Made by a program: the position numbers and the translations under genes. The notes below the pieces were generated by a model, which saw only the letters and a program-made list of their open reading frames with translations, had not been told where the DNA came from and searched no databases. Below are positions 12,856 through 19,908 of a DNA stretch of 27,672 bases, in pieces (within the stretch, counting starts at the first letter, position 1; each line of letters opens with the position of its first letter). The stretch lies in IMG/VR virus record IMGVR_UViG_3300009159_000251, positions 1-27,672 of that record; one strand, given 5' to 3'. This stretch comes from a virus.

Positions 12856-13154
12856 TAAGCAATAGGTTTCGCTGGTCGCCCTCGTCTACGAATTAGTTTG
12901 CCTTGAGCGTCGTACTCAGGTGTACGAGAAATATCATTGCGGATGATTTTGTAAATCAACTGCTCGGATACTCCCATTGCTTCAGCAATTTCACGATAGG
13001 TGATGCGCTGTTTACGAAGTCGAAGAATCAACTGCTTACGGCGTTTGCCTAAGTCTTGAATCTGTACCTGATGGGTACGGATGGCATCGGTAAGTAACTT
13101 AACCTCGTCAAGTCCTTTGCCGTCTAACTCCGTTGCTTCCATTACTGTACTCAT
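12855..13154 (-). CDS. HTH DNA-binding protein with AT-hook-like tail
   Basis: A 99-residue protein starting MSTVMEATELDGKGLDEVKL. The middle is a coiled, basic helix (QDLGKRRKQLILRLRKQR), followed by a clear HTH (TYREIAEAMGVSEQLIYKII, residues 52-71). The C-terminus RRRGRPAKP contains the GRP core of an AT-hook. It is a good candidate regulator of phage promoters, possibly of the conserved dyad element, but there is no direct evidence. It overlaps the upstream membrane gene by ATGA and the ParB-like gene by TAATG. Confidence 0.75.
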   Translation of the reverse strand: MSTVMEATELDGKGLDEVKLLTDAIRTHQVQIQDLGKRRKQLILRLRKQRITYREIAEAMGVSEQLIYKIIRNDISRTPEYDAQGKLIRRRGRPAKPIA

Positions 13155-13357
13155 ATAACTTCTCCCTCTTCGAACAGGCGTTCGACTGCATCATCAAACT
13201 TAACTTTTTTTTGGATGGAGTTTGCTGTTGCAACAAATTCCAATTCAATTTTCATAATAGACTTCTTGTACGCAATTAACATTGCGAGATAAAACGGCAG
13301 TATAAAAAAACTAGCAATCGCTAATCCAACTACTGTCCACATTAAATCCCAGTTCAT
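13151..13357 (-). CDS. small membrane protein, 68 residues
   Basis: The product starts MNWDLMWTVVGLAIASFFIL, and residues 6-30 form one long hydrophobic segment ending before YKKS, so the N-terminus is probably outside. The rest is a soluble helix ending in an acidic run (ERLFEEGEVI). It overlaps the resolvase gene upstream by ATGA and the HTH gene downstream by ATGA. Single-pass proteins within phage early operons often affect the host envelope or superinfection. Nothing specific is seen. Confidence 0.65.
   Translation of the reverse strand: MNWDLMWTVVGLAIASFFILPFYLAMLIAYKKSIMKIELEFVATANSIQKKVKFDDAVERLFEEGEVI
13171..13184. promoter_or_regulatory. LexA-type box upstream of the HTH gene
   Basis: CGAACAGGCGTTCG fits CGAAC-N4-GTTCG exactly. 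It lies 16 bases before the ATG of the HTH gene (13154), but inside the end of the membrane-protein gene where it encodes VERLFE. Position is suggestive; coding constraint alone could explain it. Confidence 0.3.
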
Positions 13358-13761
13358 ATTGTCCTCTCCTTCTTAACTCCTCGTATGTAAACGACTAAAG
13401 AATTTTTATCGTTCTGTGGTGGCAGAAAAATTAACGACTTAACAAACTTTGAAGAATCATCAGGAAGAACTCCTGCGTCTACAAGTCCGTCAATCGCCGC
13501 CTTCGCTGAGGGATTACACGCCCCTACATCTTGTAAGCGACCACCCTTCTGATGTGGCTCCACCGTAACGGTAATCCACGCCATAGGAGGTATCTTCTCA
13601 TATTTAGCCAAGAGTTGAAAACCCGCTCGCCAAGCCTTTGTCTGTGCCGCTTGCTCCCACCGATTGCCAGCGCGTTCAGCGTTGGTGAGCCAAGGTCGCT
13701 GATTGTACTCAAGACGATAAATCGTCTGCTCGGCTTCATCCATCTGACAGAAACATTCCAT
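13354..13761 (-). CDS. RusA-like Holliday junction resolvase
   Basis: A 135-residue protein with the RusA-like pattern in its second half: RLQDVGACNPSAKAAIDGLV, then DAGVLPDDSSKFV. D78, K87, D91 and the D101-D102 pair would correspond to the metal-binding acidic residues and Lys of RusA. RusA enzymes cut Holliday junctions as dimers; phage versions debranch replicating DNA before packaging. The context (HNH nuclease, initiator, ERF upstream; terminase downstream) fits that. The N-terminal 55 residues are less typical. The start ATG lies three bases after the HNH stop with no strong ribosome site, so a start at M7 is possible. Confidence 0.65.
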   Translation of the reverse strand: MECFCQMDEAEQTIYRLEYNQRPWLTNAERAGNRWEQAAQTKAWRAGFQLLAKYEKIPPMAWITVTVEPHQKGGRLQDVGACNPSAKAAIDGLVDAGVLPDDSSKFVKSLIFLPPQNDKNSLVVYIRGVKKERTI

Positions 13762-13764
13762 GAC

Positions 13765-14154
13765 TTAAGCATGAGGGTTTGTCCTAGTCATGTCCAGTTG
13801 GGTTTTCTGTCCGTAGTTGTCGATATTCCACCAAGCACCAGTTTCATCTTGAAATGGAATCTCTTCAGCCGACTCAACCTTTTGAATTAGGTATCCAAGT
13901 TCACGGGCTTTGGCTCGATTAGATTCAACCCAACCATGACACCCGCTAGTCCCAGTACCGCAAAGAACAATTAGGTTCGCTGATTCATGAAGCATCTCAT
14001 TCTTTGAGCCGCCCATCATTCGAGGACGGCGATGATGAACTGACATTGGAAAACCTAAGAAATCTCGATTACATCTTTCGCACTTATAGAAAGCACGGGC
14101 TAGGACTGCCCATCTAATTTCTTCAGATACTCGGTTAGGTTTAGACTTTGCCAT
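13765..14154 (-). CDS. HNH endonuclease
   Basis: A 129-residue protein with C25-x2-C28 (KCERC), SVHHRRPRMMGGS (38-50) holding the first HNH histidines, N60 in ANLIVLCG, and C65 with C72-H73 (GCHGWV) completing a zinc-stabilised beta-beta-alpha-metal fold. It is a free-standing HNH of the type common in phage early regions, acting in DNA processing or packaging support, or as a homing-like nuclease. The start ATG overlaps the upstream small gene by 55 bases and no shorter start exists. It precedes the RusA-like gene. Confidence 0.8.
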   Translation of the reverse strand: MAKSKPNRVSEEIRWAVLARAFYKCERCNRDFLGFPMSVHHRRPRMMGGSKNEMLHESANLIVLCGTGTSGCHGWVESNRAKARELGYLIQKVESAEEIPFQDETGAWWNIDNYGQKTQLDMTRTNPHA

Positions 14155-14279
14155 TGGAGTCTTTCATCTGCGATGGCGTCCAAGCAAGCAGGGCATACCT
14201 CTGAGTTCGTTTGAACCGCCATCTGCTGTACCAACCTACAAATCGAAACATCCTCATGAGTCAGGTGCCACCGTTCCAT
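14100..14279 (-). CDS. small CxxC protein
   Basis: The product read from ATG 14279 starts MERWHLTHEDVSICRLVQQM and has CPAC near residue 35 and a Cys in SICR. It ends with LTEYLKKLDGQS. The frame can extend back to 14324 inside the upstream gene; I chose 14279 to keep overlap small, but 14300 (behind AGAGG) is also possible. It overlaps both neighbours by 26 and 55 bases, which is more than usual here. It is probably real given the Cys motif and phage-like style, but this is the least certain gene of the replication set. Confidence 0.45.
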   Translation of the reverse strand: MERWHLTHEDVSICRLVQQMAVQTNSEVCPACLDAIADERLQWQSLNLTEYLKKLDGQS

Positions 14280-14646
14280 TATCATTTTCCAACGGAGCAT
14301 CTCCACCTCTGTTCCACTTTTCAAGTAATTCTTTTTTAACTTGTGCTACAAATTCAGGTGAGGCTTTTTTCTTTTCTAACTCTTGGTACTCAAGAGACAT
14401 CAGCCTTCCGCGCTCGCGCTCTCTCGAGTCGGCTAGTCTACGACGCCATTCCCGATTTATGTGTGCTGGAGTAATGGCTGTGTCAAGGTTTGAATAATGC
14501 CAAGAAACAATTTTCTTTGCTTCATCCAAAGGTACATCTGAATCAAGGGACTCAGCCCATGCACGAACCTTTAACTCATCGACCTGAATTCGTAGGTCAT
14601 AGATTCCAATAAATCCTAAAAGGATTGCGAGGTCAGAGAGCGTCAT
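14254..14646 (-). CDS. helical replication-associated protein (loader-like)
   Basis: I chose ATG 14646 (130 residues) behind AGAGAAG; the longer reading to 14694 lies inside the initiator gene. The protein starts MTLSDLAILLGFIGIYDLRI. VPLDEAKKIVSWHYSN and ITPAHINREWRRR follow, a pattern I recognise from actinophage proteins encoded next to replication initiators. It is all helical with a basic, coiled C-terminal half (RRRLADSRERERGRLMSLEY). Its position after the initiator suits a helicase loader or replisome adaptor. That is inference from position and style. Confidence 0.6.
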   Translation of the reverse strand: MTLSDLAILLGFIGIYDLRIQVDELKVRAWAESLDSDVPLDEAKKIVSWHYSNLDTAITPAHINREWRRRLADSRERERGRLMSLEYQELEKKKASPEFVAQVKKELLEKWNRGGDAPLENDNGTVAPDS

Positions 14647-15349
14647 TGCGGAACTTCTCTGCCAAGTCGATTGCTCTAATTGCTGATTGCTCATGTTTTG
14701 TTTTAACTCCTACTCCTCTGAGAACTAAATCCATTTGACGCATTGAGGGAACTGTCCCGATGTAATCTAAAGCCTGTTCAATCTGTTCGGCTGTGTACTC
14801 GCGCTTCTCCGCGGCTTGGCAGATTGCTAACAAAGAGTGCCACGCACTTTTGCCCAAAGGTTTAACTCTTTGCTTCTCCCACCATTTTCGAGCAACTTGT
14901 TCAGAGAGCGGGATAACTGCGATAGCAGTTTCATCGCTCTTTGTTGTAGATAGGACGGATGTATAGGACGGATGGTACGGAGTGGAGTTGGGGAGTGAGG
15001 GGGTCAGAGTTGGGGAGATGGGGGTATCTGAGTTGGGGAGTTCTATGTCTCCTAAACTTTGTTCCTCCCCAACAGAGTTGGGTAGTTTCTTCCATATCAA
15101 CTGATAGACAGTTGCGTTACCTCGGGAGTTTCCCTTAGTAATAATCTTCAAGTGTCCATCAGCAATCATCTCGTTGATGACCTTTCGGACATACTCAACA
15201 GAGCAACGACCCTTGGCTGAAAGATTTGATTGAGATGCAAAGAAGCGACCATCATCATGAGAAATATCTGCGAGCGCTAGGTGGATAAGTAGGCGAGTCC
15301 CGTCATAAGGCGAGTCCGACCAAACTTTTGTTATCCACCTGATACTCAC
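14633..15349 (-). CDS. replication initiator (winged-helix, lambda O-like layout)
   Basis: The start is GTG 15349 behind GGAGGTAA, overlapping the previous TGA. The 238-residue product begins MSIRWITKVWSDSPYDGTRL. An N-terminal winged-helix domain (about 10-86; ASQSNLSAKGRCSVEYVRKV, then INEMIADGHL) is followed by a Pro/Ser/Thr-rich linker (88-140) and a helical C-terminal domain (148-235; KWWEKQRVKPLGKSAWHSLL). This DNA-binding, linker, partner-binding order is that of lambda O and related phage initiators. Repeats inside the linker-coding part (14951-15085) look like iterons, so the origin may lie in this gene. Downstream is a loader-like gene. Confidence 0.7.
   Translation of the reverse strand: MSIRWITKVWSDSPYDGTRLLIHLALADISHDDGRFFASQSNLSAKGRCSVEYVRKVINEMIADGHLKIITKGNSRGNATVYQLIWKKLPNSVGEEQSLGDIELPNSDTPISPTLTPSLPNSTPYHPSYTSVLSTTKSDETAIAVIPLSEQVARKWWEKQRVKPLGKSAWHSLLAICQAAEKREYTAEQIEQALDYIGTVPSMRQMDLVLRGVGVKTKHEQSAIRAIDLAEKFRNDAL
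14951..15085. repeat. iteron-like repeats, putative replication origin
   Basis: GAGTTGGGGAG occurs at 14985-14995, 15007-15017 and 15030-15040, and as GAGTTGGGTAG at 15075-15085. An inverted CTCCCCAAC lies at 15065-15073. Spacings are 22, 23 and 45 bases, close to two and four helix turns. TAGGACGGAT is also repeated at 14951-14960 and 14964-14973. Copies one, three and four encode LPNS; copy two is in another frame and encodes SPTL, and the inverted copy encodes VGE. So the DNA rather than the peptide is what is kept. They lie in the linker of the initiator gene. Confidence 0.6.
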
Positions 15350-15723
15350 AAATTACCTCCACAATGCGGACAACATTTTTTGCGTCCTTGTTTTTCAATG
15401 ACCCGACCTTGTACACAAAACACATCCACATAAACTTTACAGCCGTTACGAGTTTCTTTTAACCTCGCTATGCGTCCAGTTTTATGAAGAACGGACAATA
15501 CACCCGAAGCGGTTCCATGGTGAAGTCCAGTTATCTCAGAGAACTCTTTCCAAGTTAAACCCGCCATCTCTCGTTGAGATAGAAGGTTCAAGGCTTGCGC
15601 TTGACGCAGAGCAGTCTTACCTGACCTGTCTGCGTGAAGCGCTCGCTCCTTTGAAGTATCTGTTCCGCTGTGTCCCGAGGTTTGGTTATACGGTAACTCG
15701 GGCTGGTTCAATAATGCTGACAT
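15346..15723 (-). CDS. winged-HTH protein with C-terminal zinc knuckle
   Basis: The start is ATG 15723 (125 residues), seven bases after AGAGGAA; a TTG six bases earlier is less likely. The N-terminal 30 residues are polar and disordered. The centre is a HTH (TWKEFSEITGLHHGTASGVL, then SVLHKTGRIARLKETRNG with a wing). The C-terminus CCPHCGG binds zinc with Cys pairs. Such proteins in phage replication regions may regulate transcription or assist the initiator. It overlaps the ERF gene by 38 bases and the initiator by GTGA. Confidence 0.7.
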   Translation of the reverse strand: MSALLNQPELPYNQTSGHSGTDTSKERALHADRSGKTALRQAQALNLLSQREMAGLTWKEFSEITGLHHGTASGVLSVLHKTGRIARLKETRNGCKVYVDVFCVQGRVIEKQGRKKCCPHCGGNL

Positions 15724-16357
15724 CTTCAATTTCCTCTTCCAACTTTGTTGGTGTCAATTTAGATTGTTGCTCTTTGAACTTGGCACGGAATTGGTCAAGA
15801 AGCCCAACTGGGTAAGAGTCCTTGTTCGCAGTTATGTACTGACCGACTTCAGATAAAGATTCAATCGTGGTCGATTGGTTAATTTTTGCTATGACTGCCT
15901 CGGGCGCTAAAACATCTTCAGCGCTTGAGCGTTCATAGGAATGTGCATCAGGGTCCACCTCATCGGTTGGAAGTGATAGCGATTGCAGTAGCGCAGTACG
16001 GAAAGCAACTGACATGGCTTTGGCTGTTGCCTTATCGCCTGAGTCCATCGCTTCGCCAACTACCGTCGCCTTAATTGCATCACCGTTTGCTCCGATGAAT
16101 GTGTAAGTCACTTTGACTCTGACATGACCCATAGCAGTTCGGTTCCGTCCAATCTCAACTGTTTGATAGTCGTACTCTTCAACTGAAGGCACGATGACTA
16201 CACCAAACTTTTGAAGTGCTGGCGATACAGCATTGACAACAGAATCAATTCCTCGGAAGTTAAATCCTTGGGCTGTGTTCTTGTCCTTCTTTGCGATTGC
16301 TCCAACTGCCTTCATGATTTCATTTAGCGCTTGCGCTATTGGTAATTTGTTTTCCAT
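15686..16357 (-). CDS. erf: ERF-type single-strand annealing protein
   Basis: The 223-residue product starts MENKLPIAQALNEIMKAVGA. It has the ERF family signatures GFNFRGIDSVVNAVSPAL (31-48) and GEAMDSGDKATAKAMSVAFR (101-120), followed by TALLQSLSLPT. ERF proteins bind single-stranded DNA and anneal complementary strands during phage recombination and genome circularisation. The C-terminal 80 residues are acidic and less conserved, which is usual. The gene starts behind AGAGAGGGAAC and follows a Gam-like gene, together forming a recombination pair; no matching exonuclease is seen here. Confidence 0.85.
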   Translation of the reverse strand: MENKLPIAQALNEIMKAVGAIAKKDKNTAQGFNFRGIDSVVNAVSPALQKFGVVIVPSVEEYDYQTVEIGRNRTAMGHVRVKVTYTFIGANGDAIKATVVGEAMDSGDKATAKAMSVAFRTALLQSLSLPTDEVDPDAHSYERSSAEDVLAPEAVIAKINQSTTIESLSEVGQYITANKDSYPVGLLDQFRAKFKEQQSKLTPTKLEEEIEDVSIIEPARVTV

Positions 16358-16368
16358 GTTCCCTCTCT

Positions 16369-16911
16369 CTATTCCGCTATTACAAACGAGACTAAAACTT
16401 CAGCGGGTACAACTTTGACTGAAGGAACAATTTCGCCTTGGGTTGATATTACTTTATCTTCGGACTGATTCAAAGCACCTAGGGCTTTTTTATCAATTTC
16501 TTTTTTGATTCGAACCAACTCGGGGGCATTTGTCTCAGCCCATTCGAGGAACTTAGATTCATCCTCAATATCGAACTTGACTCGACCTGAGATAGTTTTG
16601 ATGGTGCCGTGGGGCAGGACTATGCTTTTACGGTCCTTGAGGCGCTCTGTGAGGGCGTAAGGGCGTAGGTTCGCCTCAAACCATTCAGCGTCTCTTTCGA
16701 GGTCTGTATTGACCTTCTCTAGCCATTCTGCGACCCTCTTGATTTCTCGGTCAAAGATGGCTTTGTTATCTGATTGCTTGCGTCGAATAGAGGCAAGTTT
16801 TCTCATTGCCCAATCTGCCTTTGAATCGTCATCAACGACGAATGGCTCACGGGCTGGTTCATCAATGATTTCAAAATCATCAACTGGTCTTACTGATAGT
16901 GCGTTGTCCAT
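16369..16911 (-). CDS. gam: Gam-like host-nuclease inhibitor
   Basis: The start is ATG 16911 behind AGAGGAG (180 residues); the longer reading to 17052 runs through the promoter and is rejected. The core ADWAMRKLASIRRKQSDNKA, followed by a long coiled helix (FDREIKRVAEWLEKVNTDLE) and a Mu-Gam-type beta segment (IVLPHGTIKTISGRVKFDIE), matches Mu Gam-like proteins. These dimers coat DNA ends and block host RecBCD/AddAB-type nucleases. The N-terminal 30 residues are acidic. It is the first gene after the promoter at about 16940 and precedes erf. Confidence 0.8.
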   Translation of the reverse strand: MDNALSVRPVDDFEIIDEPAREPFVVDDDSKADWAMRKLASIRRKQSDNKAIFDREIKRVAEWLEKVNTDLERDAEWFEANLRPYALTERLKDRKSIVLPHGTIKTISGRVKFDIEDESKFLEWAETNAPELVRIKKEIDKKALGALNQSEDKVISTQGEIVPSVKVVPAEVLVSFVIAE

Positions 16912-16935
16912 GCGGACTCCTCTCGTTATAGGAGA

Positions 16936-16964
16936 GGGTACTAAACTGGGGTTTAGTTTGTCAA
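16936..16964 (-). promoter_or_regulatory. early promoter with AACCCC dyad
   Basis: On the minus strand TTGACA (16964-16959) is a consensus -35. It is followed by AAACCCCAGTTTAGTAC, with TAGTAC as a weak -10 after a short 15-base spacer. ACTAAAC (16940-16946) and GTTTAGT (16951-16957) form a perfect seven-base inverted repeat around TGGG. The AAACCCCAGTT core links it to the plus-strand elements. It drives gam, erf and the replication genes. Confidence 0.6.
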
Positions 16965-16967
16965 GCC

Positions 16968-17249
16968 CTACAACCCGATAACTTGTCCAACATACATTGA
17001 GGCACCGACAACCGTGCAGATGAAGAGCGCTCCAACGGTACGAATGACCCATTCGGAGCGACTCTCCATCTTTTCAAGACGGTCTGTAATGTGTTCCATG
17101 GCTTGCGTGACTCTTTCAGAATCAGAGTCGTAAACATCTTTGCGAAGATAGGTTTGGCTTACATTTAGATTCATCTGCTTGACTTCCATAGTTAGGTCAT
17201 CAAGCCGACGCATAATCTCTCCTAAACTTGGCTTTACTTCTTCGCTCAT
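16968..17249 (-). CDS. coiled-coil membrane protein, lysis-associated
   Basis: The 93-residue product starts MSEEVKPSLGEIMRRLDDLT. Residues 8-65 form a heptad-rich coiled coil (MRRLDDLTMEVKQMNLNVSQ, RVTQAMEHITDRLEKMESRS). One hydrophobic segment follows at about 68-92 (VIRTVGALFICTVVGASMYV). This is the layout of XhlA/haemolysin-type lysis proteins and of gp-like second holins. It lies just after the endolysin gene, so it probably belongs to the lysis set, helping the holin reach or disrupt the membrane. Its stop lies beside the early promoter. Confidence 0.65.
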   Translation of the reverse strand: MSEEVKPSLGEIMRRLDDLTMEVKQMNLNVSQTYLRKDVYDSDSERVTQAMEHITDRLEKMESRSEWVIRTVGALFICTVVGASMYVGQVIGL

Positions 17250-17251
17250 CT

Positions 17252-17800
17252 TTATGCCTTTGCTCTTGCTTCGTCTGCGGACTGAGCAACTGCTTGGAAC
17301 TTAGGTCGTCCAAAACCAACAATCGCAACTGCGAGATTAGGCTTGAACTTGTTTCTGTTCTTTTTCTTGTAAGCGCGGATTTTGAGACAAACTTCTCCGC
17401 CGTTGCGTTGGTCGCCTTTTTTATCTGAACTCGTATTTCCCTCTATGCAGGTGACCGTGCCGTCATTGTTGTCTTTGACAACAATTCCAACATGGCTAAT
17501 TCTATCAACTCCGTCGGCAGGGAAATCAAAATAAACTACATCTCCCGCTTGTGGCTTTGCATCTTCGCCCTCAAACCAAGACTTTGCCTTTTTGAAAGCA
17601 TCTGCTCCCGCTGGTGTGTAAACGGTATTTGGAATTTCAACTCCCGCTTTTTTACCGCACCAATTAACGAAGGCTCCGCACCATGCTTGGTTGGCTTTCT
17701 GATACTTGGTTTTATTCTCGGGAACTGCCTCCTCGATATAGCCGACTTCTGCCGTTGCTATCTCAACTAAGCGCTCCGCTGTTCCTTGGGGTGCTGGCAT
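17252..17800 (-). CDS. CHAP-domain endolysin
   Basis: A 182-residue peptidoglycan hydrolase. The CHAP active residues are visible: C41 in QAWCGAFVNWC, H103 in ISHVGIVV, and E120/N122 in CIEGNTS. CHAP enzymes are cysteine amidases or endopeptidases cutting stem peptides or cross-bridges. No separate wall-binding domain is present; the basic segment KIRAYKKKNRNKFKP and an Ala-rich tail (RAKA) may help contact the wall. No signal peptide is seen, so export depends on the holin encoded directly upstream at 17801-18070. Confidence 0.88.
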   Translation of the reverse strand: MPAPQGTAERLVEIATAEVGYIEEAVPENKTKYQKANQAWCGAFVNWCGKKAGVEIPNTVYTPAGADAFKKAKSWFEGEDAKPQAGDVVYFDFPADGVDRISHVGIVVKDNNDGTVTCIEGNTSSDKKGDQRNGGEVCLKIRAYKKKNRNKFKPNLAVAIVGFGRPKFQAVAQSADEARAKA

Positions 17801-18070
17801 TTACTTCTTCTTTGCTGTTTTCTTAGCAGTAATTTTCTTGACTACTGCATCGGTAACTCCGTCGGCAATCTTGCCAAACGCAGGGTCTTTAGGGTTAGCC
17901 GCTCTAATTGCGACTGGGAGAACGGCTGAAACTCCAGCCGCTAAAATTGCCTTAAGTGCATCGCCATCAAGGGCAAGGATGTCCCCGCCTGTAATCATGA
18001 AGGCTGTTGTTACTGCCGCTAAAAAAGACCGTCCGTATGAAGCGAGCATTGCTTTAGTCTTGCTGTCCAT
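17801..18070 (-). CDS. putative holin
   Basis: An 89-residue protein starting MDSKTKAMLASYGRSFLAAV. Two hydrophobic segments (FLAAVTTAFMITGGDILAL, about 15-33, and AILAAGVSAVLPVAI, about 41-56) are separated by a short acidic turn. The tail is strongly basic (KKITAKKTAKKK). That is a typical class II holin topology and charge. The gene follows AGGAGAAAC and ends directly before the endolysin ATG. TAGAAT in the 18071-18119 gap could be a weak promoter for the lysis genes. Confidence 0.75.
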   Translation of the reverse strand: MDSKTKAMLASYGRSFLAAVTTAFMITGGDILALDGDALKAILAAGVSAVLPVAIRAANPKDPAFGKIADGVTDAVVKKITAKKTAKKK

Positions 18071-18119
18071 TGTTTCTCCTAAATGTAGGTGGATAAATTC
18101 TAACCTATGGTTTATGAAC

Positions 18120-18365
18120 CTAAGTTGCTATATCTCCAAGGCATAAAATATCAGCCCCATTTGTAAGGACAAAAACTGTGTCCCCTACCTGTGGCGCATA
18201 ACTATGTAGATATTTTACTGAAGGCAAAGTATTTGTATCTCCCGCTATTTGAATATCCACCCTTTTTGGGCTGTTGTGAGAGGCAACTACATAAGCCTGA
18301 CGGAGCCTAAGAGTTGGAAAAGTATCCGTGCCTTTGATTTGATTGACTAAGTAACTCAAGTCCAT
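18120..18365 (-). CDS. small distal tail protein, OB-fold-like
   Basis: An 81-residue protein starting MDLSYLVNQIKGTDTFPTLR. After an N-terminal helix it is beta-rich and ends in YAPQVGDTVFVLTNGADILC, then LGDIAT, a pattern seen in small baseplate or spike-associated proteins with an OB-like fold of siphophages. The ATG overlaps the TGA of the DUF5047-like gene (ATGA). It is the last structural gene before the lysis set. The precise role is uncertain: a hub accessory or spike base. Confidence 0.55.
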   Translation of the reverse strand: MDLSYLVNQIKGTDTFPTLRLRQAYVVASHNSPKRVDIQIAGDTNTLPSVKYLHSYAPQVGDTVFVLTNGADILCLGDIAT

Positions 18366-19483
18366 CAGAATCTCCTGCTTCTTCCAACTGCGTTCATTGT
18401 GCCACTTGCCGCTAGAGGGATTGAGATAGCATCCAACATTAGGATTTTATCTACTCCAACTGGCGAGCGCGTGACCTTAACTAAATCATAGACATCATGA
18501 GCAGGGTTTACCAACTGGTCCCATGTAATTTTTTCTGAGGCGCCGATGACTTTCTTTAACTCAGCCGCCGCCGCTTCTTGAGCCTCGGCAACTGTCAAGA
18601 TTGTGGGAGATGACTTGAAGAGCGGGACTTCTCCGTATGTCTTTCGGTAGGTAGGTGAACTCGGGTTGTCGTCCCAAGCCTCGCCGATAACTCCAATACT
18701 TAGATTGGTTCCCTCACCTGTGTAGATGACTCCGTTATAGGACTCATCGATTGACAGGGAACGAGCAATCTGAACAAGGACTGAATCGCTTCCATCTGCA
18801 TAAGTAGCAACCGCGGTTCCCTTATCAGGGTCAGGGATTGGTCTCATGCGAGCAATGCCGTTCTCATCAAAGTACAAGTCCATAGAAGCGGACTCAGCAA
18901 TCTTTAGAGCCTCACGCCAAGGGTCACTTGACTGGTCGAGAGTTGGATATAACAAAGTTGTTACTTGGTTTGTGGCAGGAAAGATAGTTTTGACTTTTGG
19001 ATAGCGGTACTTGAGGATGTTCTCAATGGCTGTTTCTTTTGCCGTACCAGCCTCAATATAAAACTCATGGTTGGTGAATTTAGCCCTAGCCAAAATAAGA
19101 CTTCTATCTGAGCCTTTGATTGAAACTTTAACGCCTTGAGCGCTTTCGGTTATATCGACGCTCGTAATAATAAATACGCCAAGGGGAACTAATTCCTCTG
19201 TTCCGTCAGGGAAAGCAATTCCTCGGTAAATCTTTACCTCACGGTTATATGGCAAAAGAATAGAAGAAATGTTATTTGTGGGAACTAAGGTTCCATCGGT
19301 ATCTACGAACTCCAAAGTACATTCACGGCGAATTGACCGACGGTTATCAATGGTTACATCTCCGCTGATAGGGGAGGCTGTACTCAAGATGGTTCCGTTA
19401 GCCATATCGTAAATCTCAACTTTGACTGTTGTTGAATGAGATTTCCGAACTGCCTCTTTGAAGTCAGCCGAGACTGGATACAT
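18365..19483 (-). CDS. tail hub protein, DUF5047-like
   Basis: A 372-residue protein starting MYPVSADFKEAVRKSHSTTV. The block GDVTIDNRRSIRRECTLEFV, then LLPYNREVKIYRGI and ELVPLGVFIITSVDIT, matches the DUF5047-type minor tail family of actinobacterial phages as I know it. This is related in fold to the tail hub (gp27-like). The C-terminal half (EIT... LVNPAHDVYDLVKVTRSPVG) resembles the late domain of the same hub. It would form the tail tip ring with the upstream proteins. Starts and stops with neighbours overlap by TAATG and ATGA. Confidence 0.7.
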   Translation of the reverse strand: MYPVSADFKEAVRKSHSTTVKVEIYDMANGTILSTASPISGDVTIDNRRSIRRECTLEFVDTDGTLVPTNNISSILLPYNREVKIYRGIAFPDGTEELVPLGVFIITSVDITESAQGVKVSIKGSDRSLILARAKFTNHEFYIEAGTAKETAIENILKYRYPKVKTIFPATNQVTTLLYPTLDQSSDPWREALKIAESASMDLYFDENGIARMRPIPDPDKGTAVATYADGSDSVLVQIARSLSIDESYNGVIYTGEGTNLSIGVIGEAWDDNPSSPTYRKTYGEVPLFKSSPTILTVAEAQEAAAAELKKVIGASEKITWDQLVNPAHDVYDLVKVTRSPVGVDKILMLDAISIPLAASGTMNAVGRSRRF

Positions 19484-19908
19484 TACGGCGCTCCGACCTC
19501 GAAGTAAGTAACCTTAACTCTACGAACTAGAGAGTTAATGTTTCCTGATTCTACCCAGTTTCTATCTACAAAGCGAACATATTTTTGGCGACCTAAAGGG
19601 TCATGGACATGAAGCGTTCCTTGATAAGTAAGGACTGGATATAACTCATCCCATTCGGTCTCGCCAGTAGTAACAAACTCATAAGTGCCATCAACTCCGT
19701 AAATGGATTGAGACACAATTACAGTCTTGGATGCACCAAGCGGTTTGAATACTCCATACGCCTCAACAATCGTTGAGTTCAATGGTTGCAGTACATCAAT
19801 ACCGACAACTTTAATTGTTGGGCTTTCGGGTGCAGTAAATGACCAAGTTTCAGGGTTGGTAATTTGAATTGGCACGGTAGTTGTATACCCCGAGGAAATT
19901 GTTGCCAT
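19483..19908 (-). CDS. minor tail protein, 141 residues
   Basis: The product starts MATISSGYTTTVPIQITNPE and is almost all beta: ESPTIKVVGIDVLQPLNSTI, EFVTTGETEWDELYPVLTYQ, LHVHDPLGRQKYVRFVDRNW. This style fits a small adaptor at the tail tip. A C-terminal VRRVKVTYFEVGAP closes the sheet. It overlaps the neighbouring tail genes by TAATG at both ends, so it is made with them. No named family is recognised. Confidence 0.6.
   Translation of the reverse strand: MATISSGYTTTVPIQITNPETWSFTAPESPTIKVVGIDVLQPLNSTIVEAYGVFKPLGASKTVIVSQSIYGVDGTYEFVTTGETEWDELYPVLTYQGTLHVHDPLGRQKYVRFVDRNWVESGNINSLVRRVKVTYFEVGAP

Noticed and set aside
14985-15085. LPNS repeats as only a low-complexity peptide linker
   Set aside because: One copy keeps the DNA motif in a different frame and another is inverted, so a peptide-only explanation does not fit.
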